Shown here piece after piece: positions 1 to 5,574 of a DNA stretch of 5,574 bases (the first letter of the stretch is position 1; the number at the start of each line of letters is the position of its first letter). Below the pieces are notes generated by a model. The model did not search any database and was not told where the DNA came from. It worked only from the letters and a program-made list of their open reading frames with translations. The stretch is from NCBI GenBank assembly GCA_024280615.1, contig JAJRPU010000171.1, positions 1-5,574 of the forward strand. The letters are read 5' to 3'. This DNA comes from Bacteroidota bacterium (lineage in GTDB: Bacteria > Bacteroidota > Bacteroidia > JAADEI01). The translations under genes were made by a program, and so were the position numbers.

Positions 1-129
1 ATATTATTTTCGTTTTCAAAATTACAGGGTATATGTTCCTAGTGCTTTATAATTTTGGTGACATTTTAGATAGTTTTTGGGGATATAAAATTTATAGAAA
101 AATTTTTGTTAAATGTTAGTTTAATGAAA
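1..129. other. AT-rich gap after the exported-protein gene
   Basis: These 129 bases lie after the stop codon of the propeller protein, in its direction of transcription. They are very AT-rich and hold no open frame I would call. No GC-rich hairpin followed by a T-run is visible, so no terminator is called; AAAAATTTTT near 100-109 is palindromic but too weak alone. TAATTTTG on the minus strand (17-24) matches the Bacteroidota TAnnTTTG -7 form and could serve a gene beyond the left edge, but no TTG-type -33 element is placed before it, and such a match is expected by chance in sequence this AT-rich. Confidence 0.4.
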
Positions 130-2412
130 TCATGGGCACAAGTTAACAAGTGTTCCGCCTGAACTTGGGAAACCTGAAATTCCGCTTCCTCCCGGACTGG
201 ATGTTGAAATTGGTCCATTACCCATCACGCCTCCTGTAGTTGTGGTGCCTCCTGAACCGGTTTGGCATCCACCGGGACATATCCTTAATTGACCGGATGA
301 ATTAAGAGTAACGAGATACATATCAACACCGCCGGAACCAAAGGAAGATGTATATCCAGCTAAACCATAGCCTCCTCTTGACAGCTCAACAACTCCGTAG
401 GCTCTGTCATCGCCGTTACCTCCAATAGTTCGCGTCCATTGCAAATTACCCTGATTATCTAACTTAATGGCATACATATCGTAGTTCCCTGCACCAAAGG
501 AATTGGTATAACCGCCTATGATGTAGCCGCCGTCTCTGGTTTGACGTATGGAGTATCCTACATCGTCTCCAGACCCACCTATCACCTTGGTCCATTGCAG
601 GTTGCCTGAAGAATCAATTTTTACAACATATACGTCATTTCCCCCAGCTCCAAAAGAGGTAGTGTATCCAACGATGACATAGCCACTATCAGAAGTCATT
701 GTTATATCGTTAGCGACATCGCCTCCAGACCCTCCAACTGTTTTGGACCATACCACATTACCGGACCCGTCAAGTTTAACAATAATGACGTCTGTGGCGC
801 CCTGTCCAGCAGACCATGTGTATCCTGTTAGGACCGCTGAATTGTTTGGTCCTGTTGTGATGCCATAAGCCCTTTCATGAGAAAATCCTCCGACGGTTCT
901 TAGCCATTGCAGGTTTCCAGCGGAGTCGTATTTAACTATGTATATATCGTTCCCACCTGCAGTTCCCAGTCGTTTATACCCCGCTGCAATTAAGCCACTA
1001 TCACTGGTTTCAGCTATACAATATCCCACTTCTTCTGTTCCTGTTCCGGCATGCCGCGACCAAATATGATTCCCAGAAGCATCTAATTTGATAACATATA
1101 AATACTCGTCGCCAAGGAAAGACATTCCTCCAATCGCAAAGCCTCCATCATAAGTGGTTATTATTTTAGAACCGTAGTCTATGTTGCCACTTCCCACTGT
1201 TCGGGTCCAGACCAAATTTCCTAATTGATCTACCTTTACAGCATATACATCCCAACTACCAACGCCAAATGACGATGTTCTGCCTACAGCAACTAGTCCT
1301 CCGTCAGGACTCTCCGTTAAATAATAAGCCATATCATTGCCAATGCCCCCTATTGCTGTGCAAAATGAATTGCATGAGTCAGTGATTATTGATAGGGTGT
1401 CGTATGTACAATTACAGTTAGCATCGCAAACAGTAACTATTAAATCACCATCTGCTGTGTCTGGAGATATCACAATTGAATCGCCTCCTTGGGCAATAAG
1501 CGTCCAAGAGGAAGGATATGACCAAGTCCATGATGCCCCCGAGGCATGAGGAGCTTTCCACACGATTGTGTCAGGTAAACAGGCAATATTAGGACCGGTA
1601 ATGGAAACAGGAGGGTTAAGTGCCCCTAGATTAACAGTAACAGATATTGTAACAGGGTTTGTACAACCACAGCCGTTACATCCCTTGACACTGAAAGTAT
1701 AGGTTCCTGGTGTGGTGATGACTGCCCTTAAGGTATCTTGATTTGAGGGACCAATAACTGTCCAGCCGACTGGAATAGCCCATTGGTAAAAGGTGGCTCC
1801 CGTTGAGATAGCTACAAGGATAAGGGTGTCTCCCACACAGATAGATGCAGTGGTTGGGTTGACTGTAACAGAGGATGGCTGTGCCCCCAAGATTGTTGTT
1901 ATGCTGTCCATAACACATCCACATTCGTTGCACAAGTATCCATATACTGTTCCGTTAGTGCCGGGGATAAAAACAGCCTGGGATCCCTGGGAAAGCATTA
2001 TCCAATCGGAAGGCATATTCCAGAAGACGCCGCCGCCAGTGCCCCACAATTGATATGCCGCGGTGTCTCCCGGACAAACACTTACAGGTCCCGTAATAGA
2101 ATCAATGATAGGCAAAGGACAAGTATCGCAGGGGTTGCATACCGAAGGACACGAAACCAATAACCATTTTTGGTTGAAGGAATCGTATGCTTCTAAGCAA
2201 AAATTGTCCACATTGAATATTAATAATGAGTGAGCTGGATTGTTAATAGCATTTCTTTGTGCTGTTGTTAAGCGTGGAATTAGTAAGCCACTTGATGAGC
2301 TTTTCATTTCAACCAATGCGGAGGGGTGTGGAGTTAGTGTTCCTATACCAACTTGTTGTCCTGTGGCACTTAACCAGCCTAATAGTCCTATAGTCACAAA
2401 AAGACTTCTCAT
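130..2412 (-). CDS. Exported multidomain protein: three PKD-like domains plus seven-repeat beta-propeller
   Basis: This is a 760-residue protein, probably exported and cell-surface or secreted; its ligand or activity is unknown. Residues 1-18 form a signal peptide (basic R2, hydrophobic core, SATG before QQ). Residues 19-85 are the QVGIGT..P..SALVE / GLLIPRLTTAQRNAI / LIFN block found at the start of many exported Bacteroidota proteins. Residues 88-98 form a cysteine cluster (C88, C92, C95, C98). Three PKD-like domains follow at about 106-179, 180-263 and 266-345, then seven repeats of about 52 residues at 355-715. Residues 716-760 are a Gly/Ser/Thr-rich tail ending NLCP. I see no catalytic motif and no obvious type IX C-terminal sorting domain. 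The ATG is supported by the signal peptide directly after it; no Shine-Dalgarno is visible, only A-rich sequence. A structural or adhesive role is inference. Confidence 0.9.
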   Translation of the reverse strand: MRSLFVTIGLLGWLSATGQQVGIGTLTPHPSALVEMKSSSSGLLIPRLTTAQRNAINNPAHSLLIFNVDNFCLEAYDSFNQKWLLVSCPSVCNPCDTCPLPIIDSITGPVSVCPGDTAAYQLWGTGGGVFWNMPSDWIMLSQGSQAVFIPGTNGTVYGYLCNECGCVMDSITTILGAQPSSVTVNPTTASICVGDTLILVAISTGATFYQWAIPVGWTVIGPSNQDTLRAVITTPGTYTFSVKGCNGCGCTNPVTISVTVNLGALNPPVSITGPNIACLPDTIVWKAPHASGASWTWSYPSSWTLIAQGGDSIVISPDTADGDLIVTVCDANCNCTYDTLSIITDSCNSFCTAIGGIGNDMAYYLTESPDGGLVAVGRTSSFGVGSWDVYAVKVDQLGNLVWTRTVGSGNIDYGSKIITTYDGGFAIGGMSFLGDEYLYVIKLDASGNHIWSRHAGTGTEEVGYCIAETSDSGLIAAGYKRLGTAGGNDIYIVKYDSAGNLQWLRTVGGFSHERAYGITTGPNNSAVLTGYTWSAGQGATDVIIVKLDGSGNVVWSKTVGGSGGDVANDITMTSDSGYVIVGYTTSFGAGGNDVYVVKIDSSGNLQWTKVIGGSGDDVGYSIRQTRDGGYIIGGYTNSFGAGNYDMYAIKLDNQGNLQWTRTIGGNGDDRAYGVVELSRGGYGLAGYTSSFGSGGVDMYLVTLNSSGQLRICPGGCQTGSGGTTTTGGVMGNGPISTSSPGGSGISGFPSSGGTLVNLCP
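268..1350 (-). repeat. Seven tandem ~52-residue beta-propeller repeats within the exported protein
   Basis: Residues 355-715 divide into seven consecutive units starting at 355, 407, 456, 508, 560, 612 and 664. All are 52 residues long except the second, which has 49. The shared pattern is GG.G.D.AY.I..T.DGG, then GYT.SFG.GG.D.Y.VK.D..GN, then W.RT at the end. Seven units with strand-turn-strand spacing, DGG turns and GN..W closing motifs fit a seven-bladed beta-propeller of the delta-60, SBBP or PQQ-like class. The seventh unit lacks the closing tryptophan and ends in RICPGGC, which may mark the closure point of the ring. The repeats are clear in protein but diverged in DNA, so the array is not a recent tandem duplication. 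The fold is inferred from repeat number and motifs. Confidence 0.85.
1378..2097 (-). repeat. Three cysteine-bearing PKD-like (Ig-like) domains within the exported protein
   Basis: Three successive units of about 75-85 residues lie at roughly 106-179, 180-263 and 266-345. Each has a cysteine near its start in a C..DT context (VCPGDT, ICVGDT, ACLPDT), a central W..P..W motif (WNMPSDW, WAIPVGW, WSYPSSW) and a cysteine cluster near its end (CNECGC 161-166, CNGCGC 245-250, CDANCNC 329-335). The W-P-W core and beta-strand spacing match the PKD-like Ig folds that recur in Bacteroidota surface proteins, where they usually act as spacers or binding modules. The repeated cysteines suggest disulfides in each domain, which fits an exported protein; this pairing is inference. 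Confidence 0.75.
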
Positions 2413-2609
2413 TGATGTTTATTTATGGGTAGGTGATTATTTGCATGGTGAAATTAAAGTGTATAAAAGGTTTAGTGTAATAAGTTTTTGTGACAATTTG
2501 TCTGTGTGACTTCAAACGATAAGTGCATATTTAGCCGGATTTTTCTCTATGGAATTTTTTTAAAGTAGTTGATAGAACCATATTGTGTTATGTGACAAAT
2601 TCAATCTAT
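2413..2609. promoter_or_regulatory. Intergenic region probably holding the promoter of the exported-protein gene
   Basis: This 197-base AT-rich gap separates the helical protein's stop from the exported protein's start, so the second gene probably has its own promoter here. I find no exact TAnnTTTG box for the minus strand. The nearest is TATCGTTTG (2513-2521), which has one base too many in the spacer and no good TTG upstream. An 11-base palindrome GACAATTTGTC (2492-2502) and two copies of TGTGACAA (2489-2496 and 2591-2598) could be protein-binding sites, but this is weak. No rho-independent terminator is visible after the helical protein gene. Confidence 0.35.
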
Positions 2610-4229
2610 TTACTTGATTTGAAGTTTGTCAAGCCAGTTTCGCATTTCATTAGAGAGCTGGGTTGCTTTTTCTACGATTAGGGAAGTATCAGGAGAAACT
2701 TGGTATAAAGCTTCTATACTTTCCTGAAGCTCTTCTTGAGAGAACCATTTTGTTTCTGGAATGTCAGAATCAATAAAGCATAGGTCAGTGTTTCTGATTT
2801 TGGCTTCTGTATAAATTCTTAAAGGAATCATTGATTCTAAGTGGATATTCCAAGGCTGCTGTTTGTAGGCATCTTTAAGTTTTGATTTAAATTTTTCCCA
2901 TATTGTTGATTTGTTTGTTTCATTGAGGTTTCTGCCCAACCATCTTATTACTCGGGCAGTGGCTTCAATAAATTTATTTCTGTGAGCAAATCTATATAGT
3001 GCTTCAGCAGAACGCCTAACCTCTTCCCAGTTTTCTTCCTCAATAGCAAAAAACATCGTGTATAGGTTGTGCAAAATGTTATATGTGCTTTTCTGACGAG
3101 ATTCTAATTGGTATATGTGCGACATTGCCTTTGCTTTGTTTTTGTATCTGATAAAGTATATCCACGCCATGCTTAATAAAAATATTTCCTTCACAATTGG
3201 ATGCCATTTGTCAGGCGACAATTCTTTTTGGGCTTTATCAAATAATACCGATCCTATATCAAGCCTGCCATTCATTACAGCCCACCAAGCCCTGCGAATC
3301 ATGTCTCCTAAGGAAAGACTTTCGGCATTTAATTTTTTAACCAAAACAGAATTTTGGGAAAATATTCCCATTGCGGGAAAAGCGTATATCGCTTCTTTTA
3401 CTTTTTGCCATGGCACTGCCAAGGTAAATTGCTCTGTTTGTGGCAGATGAAAATGCTGCATAACTAAGATGCTAAGTTGGTGTAAAACTTCATCCCATTC
3501 AGAAATTATCTGAATTAGGTTATTATAAGTGTCAAAGAAACCAATTTTAGAAAGATATAATAAAATGCTTAAAAAGAATAGGGTTGTTTCATGATGCAAG
3601 ACCGTCGGTTCTCTAACTATGTTATTAATGTGTTTAATGATTGCTTGCACTTCCTTAGTATCTTGTTGTGTGAATGCATTAGCAGACCTGAAGGCACTGA
3701 GGATTTTGAATGCACTGTAAGAGTACCTAAATATACTTGCTATATCGTCAACAATAGTGTTTTTAAGAAACGGATGATTTTCATAGGCATATGTACGTAA
3801 AGCGTATTCATACCACCAAGTAGAATGATAGAAAAACCATATTTCTTCTCGGTTAGGAGGTATAATTTTATAAGTGTCTGGAAATGCTGATTGGCTGTTT
3901 TTTCTAGTACGAAAGAACATTTCGACGCGATATAATTGCATTATTTTGCTAATGTAATCTCCTGAACCCCAATATCGGTCTAAAATACTTATGATGAGCC
4001 AATATGCCTTGTTTCTAATGTGCCAGAGTTTATTGGAAGAAACTCCGTGTTTTTTTAGCCATTCTCCTTCACGTTTATACATGTCTTCTATTGATGCAGT
4101 CTTCATCAGAGGGAGCAAATAACTGGTTACTGTTGACTCCTTATCATCTATTAGATCAAAGAGCAACAACTTCTTTTCTTCCTTGCTAAGTAACAATAAT
4201 AAACGAAATAACCTAGGAACTCTTTTCAT
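2610..4229 (-). CDS. All-helical hypothetical protein, possibly TPR-like
   Basis: I do not recognise this gene with confidence. From the ATG at 4229 it encodes 539 residues, MKRVPRLFRL to DKLQIK. The frame stays open 13 codons further to a TTG at 4268, but the only good -7 promoter box (4273-4280) would start transcription at about that TTG, and GGAG lies about 11 bases before the ATG, so the ATG is preferred. The protein has no signal peptide, transmembrane segment or catalytic motif. It is almost wholly helical, rich in Trp, Tyr, Lys and Glu, and probably cytoplasmic. Residues about 305-440 look like antiparallel helix pairs of TPR type. The N-terminus (LLLLLSKEEKKLLLFDLI, then a K/R-rich helix) loosely recalls a family of roughly 500-residue helical Bacteroidota proteins of unknown function. 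Its G+C is visibly lower than that of its neighbours. Confidence 0.8.
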   Translation of the reverse strand: MKRVPRLFRLLLLLSKEEKKLLLFDLIDDKESTVTSYLLPLMKTASIEDMYKREGEWLKKHGVSSNKLWHIRNKAYWLIISILDRYWGSGDYISKIMQLYRVEMFFRTRKNSQSAFPDTYKIIPPNREEIWFFYHSTWWYEYALRTYAYENHPFLKNTIVDDIASIFRYSYSAFKILSAFRSANAFTQQDTKEVQAIIKHINNIVREPTVLHHETTLFFLSILLYLSKIGFFDTYNNLIQIISEWDEVLHQLSILVMQHFHLPQTEQFTLAVPWQKVKEAIYAFPAMGIFSQNSVLVKKLNAESLSLGDMIRRAWWAVMNGRLDIGSVLFDKAQKELSPDKWHPIVKEIFLLSMAWIYFIRYKNKAKAMSHIYQLESRQKSTYNILHNLYTMFFAIEEENWEEVRRSAEALYRFAHRNKFIEATARVIRWLGRNLNETNKSTIWEKFKSKLKDAYKQQPWNIHLESMIPLRIYTEAKIRNTDLCFIDSDIPETKWFSQEELQESIEALYQVSPDTSLIVEKATQLSNEMRNWLDKLQIK

Positions 4230-4272
4230 AAGGAATATTTCTCCGCTCTTCTTTAACGTTTTATACAAATAA

Positions 4273-4280
4273 CAAAGGTA
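4273..4280 (-). promoter_or_regulatory. Putative Bacteroidota -7 promoter box (TACCTTTG) for the helical protein gene
   Basis: TACCTTTG on the minus strand matches the Bacteroidota primary-sigma -7 consensus TAnnTTTG exactly. It lies about 43 bases before the preferred ATG at 4229, giving a leader of roughly 35-40 bases. The -33 TTG element is not clear; the nearest candidate is CTG about 22 bases upstream of the box. The position argues against the TTG start at 4268, which would fall at the transcription start. Confidence 0.45.
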
Positions 4281-4329
4281 TATTATTCATAAAAAATGTC
4301 TACAGATATTTGCTGAATAAAAGTGCACT

Positions 4330-4823
4330 TTAAAATACTATCGCTGTTAACCTGAAAGTTTTAACTTGAACACTACTTCCTATATTTACGACATTTATAA
4401 CTACTTCTACTGTATTGGTGCCTGCTGTTGCCGTAGCCACCCCCATAATAGTCATATCCTCATGTTTATACCCAGAGGCACCACTAACTATGGTTTGAAA
4501 TCTCCTTCTTGTAAGAAGTGTGCCATTGTGATACAATTCCAATTCAACTCTATCACCACTGTAGTCATGATTGTATGTTTGCCCATCTCCTATGATGAAT
4601 ATTGTTTGTCCTGCTGATAAGCCAGGTATAGTCAAAGTTATTGTGTCCCTGCCAAAAAGGGGCGCTGGAGACAGAGTATCTGTGAACACGGAGCCAGAGG
4701 CCAAGTTCTTCCATTGTGGGGGGGTCCAGTGCCTTGTGACACAAGGAATGGCCCTGCCATGCCGGGATTCCCGCCGGGCCTGAAGTTTCCGTCTATCCTC
4801 AGGGAATCCTGTATCGCAATCTC
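4330..4823 (-). pseudogene. C-terminal remnant of a probable surface beta-rich protein, interrupted and frameshifted
   Basis: Two overlapping minus-strand frames join into one protein. From 4823 one frame reads EIAIQDSLRIDGNFRPGGNP, then GMAGPFLVSQGTGPP, which resembles the segment of Bacteroidota exported proteins that leads into a PPQW motif. At seven G on the plus strand (4718-4724; seven C in the coding sense) the sensible reading moves by one base to PQWKNLASGSVFTDTL and continues to the stop at 4330. Without the shift the first frame stops at 4638. Joined, the remnant is about 164 residues. The rest has alternating hydrophobic residues typical of a beta-sandwich (VELELYHNG, TVEVVINVV, VKTFRLTAIVF). 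No start codon or signal peptide remains: TGA at 4826-4824 precedes the frame, just past the transposase stop. The ATG at 4827 opens an Arg-rich peptide that looks out of frame, so I do not call an intact gene there. Confidence 0.7.
4718..4724 (-). other. Seven-base homopolymer (C in coding sense) at the frameshift point
   Basis: The minus strand reads GGA CCC CCC C AC AAT. One extra C would give Gly-Pro-Pro-Pro-Gln-Trp and restore a continuous frame through the remnant gene. The run could be a fixed one-base deletion, an assembly or read error in a homopolymer, a slippage-prone phase-variable tract, or a -1 recoding site. As a recoding site it is imperfect, because the base before the run is A, so only the second CCC codon can slip back with full pairing. 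Confidence 0.7.
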
Positions 4824-4828
4824 TCATA

Positions 4829-5574
4829 TTAAACCCATATGTATTTTGCCATACCTAACTTAACAAGCATATTTTGTGTGCCCCTGGACACCGGCGTTAT
4901 TCGCCAGCCCTCCGGAGTAGGCTCCCTCCTTATCTCTCTCAACTCCCTCAAAACCTCATCAACACTCCATCGTTTCAACAAACCAGTTTGTCTCAACCTG
5001 TCCAAGATAAACCAATGCACTTGAAGAGATAACATCGCTACCCATAACCAGCCCTGCAACTTATCATCACTACGCATGTAACTGCCCTCGGCAAGCAAGT
5101 GATTACGGAACCTGTCCACTACCTCCTCTATGTGTTGTCGCATCTTGTAGGTCTCAAAAACCTCCTCAGGTTTAAGGTCTGTGTTTGTCCACAGGGCTAT
5201 CCAGCCCGCATATTGTTCTCGCTCCCTCAACCATTGCTCATCCTTGCCCTCGTCCATATATCTTCCCCTGTATGTGTTAATCTGATGCCCTCCCAACACA
5301 GGGTCATGAAATAACAACAACCTAACCTTATGCTCCCCTATCGTCTCGCTCGTCTCTCGCCATCCTATACGCCGACTGCAAAACTTAAAGTAACCCTCTG
5401 GACTTTTCTGGTACTCTTCCTCTGCTACCATATTCTTCCGCAACGGTAACACAAACGGCTGATTTTGCCCCATAAACTGTTCCACCAGCTGCCTGCTGGC
5501 ACATGCCCTGTCGGCAACCAATATCAACGGCTTATCAATCCCATGGTCAGACAACCCCTCCTGAAGATGCCTAA
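4829..5574 (-). CDS. IS4/IS1634-type DDE transposase, C-terminal part (5' end beyond window)
   Basis: The open frame runs from the right edge (RHLQEGLSDHGIDKP) to TAA at 4829, about 247 codons; the N-terminus and first catalytic Asp lie outside the window. LILVADRACAS holds the probable second catalytic Asp. YKMRQHIEEVVDRFR carries the third acidic residue in the IS4-type Y-x2-R-x3-E-x6-K signature, with Arg in place of the final Lys. The following segment (EGSYMRSDDKLQGWLWVAMLSLQVHW) and the end (TPEGWRITPVSRGTQNMLVKLGM) are typical of transposases of the PF01609 type. The TTG at 5554 is only an internal codon, not the start. No stop or frameshift is seen, so the visible part could be functional. 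The last residues AKYIWV may be read from the insertion-sequence end, since the interrupted neighbour resumes about six bases after the stop. The family is firm; the group within IS4 is not. Confidence 0.85.
   Translation of the reverse strand, partial: RHLQEGLSDHGIDKPLILVADRACASRQLVEQFMGQNQPFVLPLRKNMVAEEEYQKSPEGYFKFCSRRIGWRETSETIGEHKVRLLLFHDPVLGGHQINTYRGRYMDEGKDEQWLREREQYAGWIALWTNTDLKPEEVFETYKMRQHIEEVVDRFRNHLLAEGSYMRSDDKLQGWLWVAMLSLQVHWFILDRLRQTGLLKRWSVDEVLRELREIRREPTPEGWRITPVSRGTQNMLVKLGMAKYIWV
4829..5574 (-). mobile_element. Insertion sequence, IS4/IS1634-like, one end only
   Basis: The transposase marks an insertion sequence that runs off the right edge. Its downstream end must lie near 4820-4845, because coding sequence of the interrupted neighbour is recognisable from about 4820 down. 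That leaves almost no non-coding tail, so the terminal inverted repeat probably overlaps the end of the transposase gene. CATAT (4825-4829) and ATATG (4837-4841) form a short inverted pair at the junction, too small to call a terminal repeat. The opposite end and the target-site duplication are not in the window. Confidence 0.65.

Noticed and set aside
1676..1933. Minus-strand 85-residue frame inside the exported-protein gene
   Set aside because: It is an alternative frame of the PKD-like region, rich in Cys, His and Tyr by codon shadowing, with no independent support.
2240..2509. Plus-strand open frame over the start of the exported-protein gene, and other plus-strand frames of 60-110 residues
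   Set aside because: They run antisense to well-supported minus-strand genes, show no family motifs and lack plausible ribosome sites; they are shadows of the real genes.
4320..4331. AAAGTGCACTTT palindrome as a terminator after the remnant gene
   Set aside because: It has no loop, low G+C and overlaps the stop codon; it is not followed by a clear T-run with a stable stem.
4330..4827. An intact 165-residue gene starting at ATG 4827
   Set aside because: Its first 36 residues are Arg-rich and unlike a protein start, while the other frame over the same bases gives a recognisable Bacteroidota segment that joins the rest through the seven-C run. The ATG also sits one base after the transposase stop, as expected for a junction rather than a gene start.
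4829..5554. Transposase starting at TTG 5554
   Set aside because: The frame is open to the window edge and family members are much longer at the N-terminus, so the TTG is an internal codon of a truncated view.
1..5574. CRISPR array, tRNA, rRNA, or toxin-antitoxin or defence genes
   Set aside because: No regularly spaced short DNA repeats, no tRNA-like cloverleaf and no recognisable defence or toxin motifs are visible; the only regular repeats are the protein-level propeller and PKD-like units.

Overview
The window reads as a piece of chromosome from an uncultured member of the Bacteroidota. The evidence is the secreted protein at the left end, which opens with a signal peptide and then the QVGIGT..P..SALVE.KS..GLLIPR.TTAQR block common in exported Bacteroidota proteins, followed by PKD-like domains. 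An exact TAnnTTTG-type -7 box, the Bacteroidota promoter form, also lies before one gene, and starts have weak or no Shine-Dalgarno. No RNA gene, CRISPR array or plasmid function is visible. All coding content is on the minus strand.

Layout in the direction of transcription (right to left): (1) 5574-4829, the C-terminal part of an IS4/IS1634-type DDE transposase, cut by the window edge. (2) 4823-4330, the C-terminal remnant of a probable secreted or surface beta-rich protein whose N-terminus is missing where the transposase ends, and which carries a one-base frameshift at a run of seven G (plus strand). (3) 4229-2610, an all-helical 539-residue protein of unknown function, lower in G+C, with its own putative promoter. 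(4) 2412-130, a 760-residue exported protein with three cysteine-bearing PKD-like domains and a seven-repeat array that should fold as a seven-bladed beta-propeller, then a Gly/Ser/Thr-rich tail. Short AT-rich gaps separate the genes; none reaches 300 bases.

The genes do not form an obvious pathway. The left end looks like cell-surface or adhesion-type accessory content and the right end is an insertion-sequence scar. I see no convincing new defence, mobile or regulatory system. The points most worth checking are the interrupted and frameshifted gene at 4330-4823, the exact IS boundary near 4820-4845, and how the propeller protein is anchored without a recognisable type IX sorting domain.
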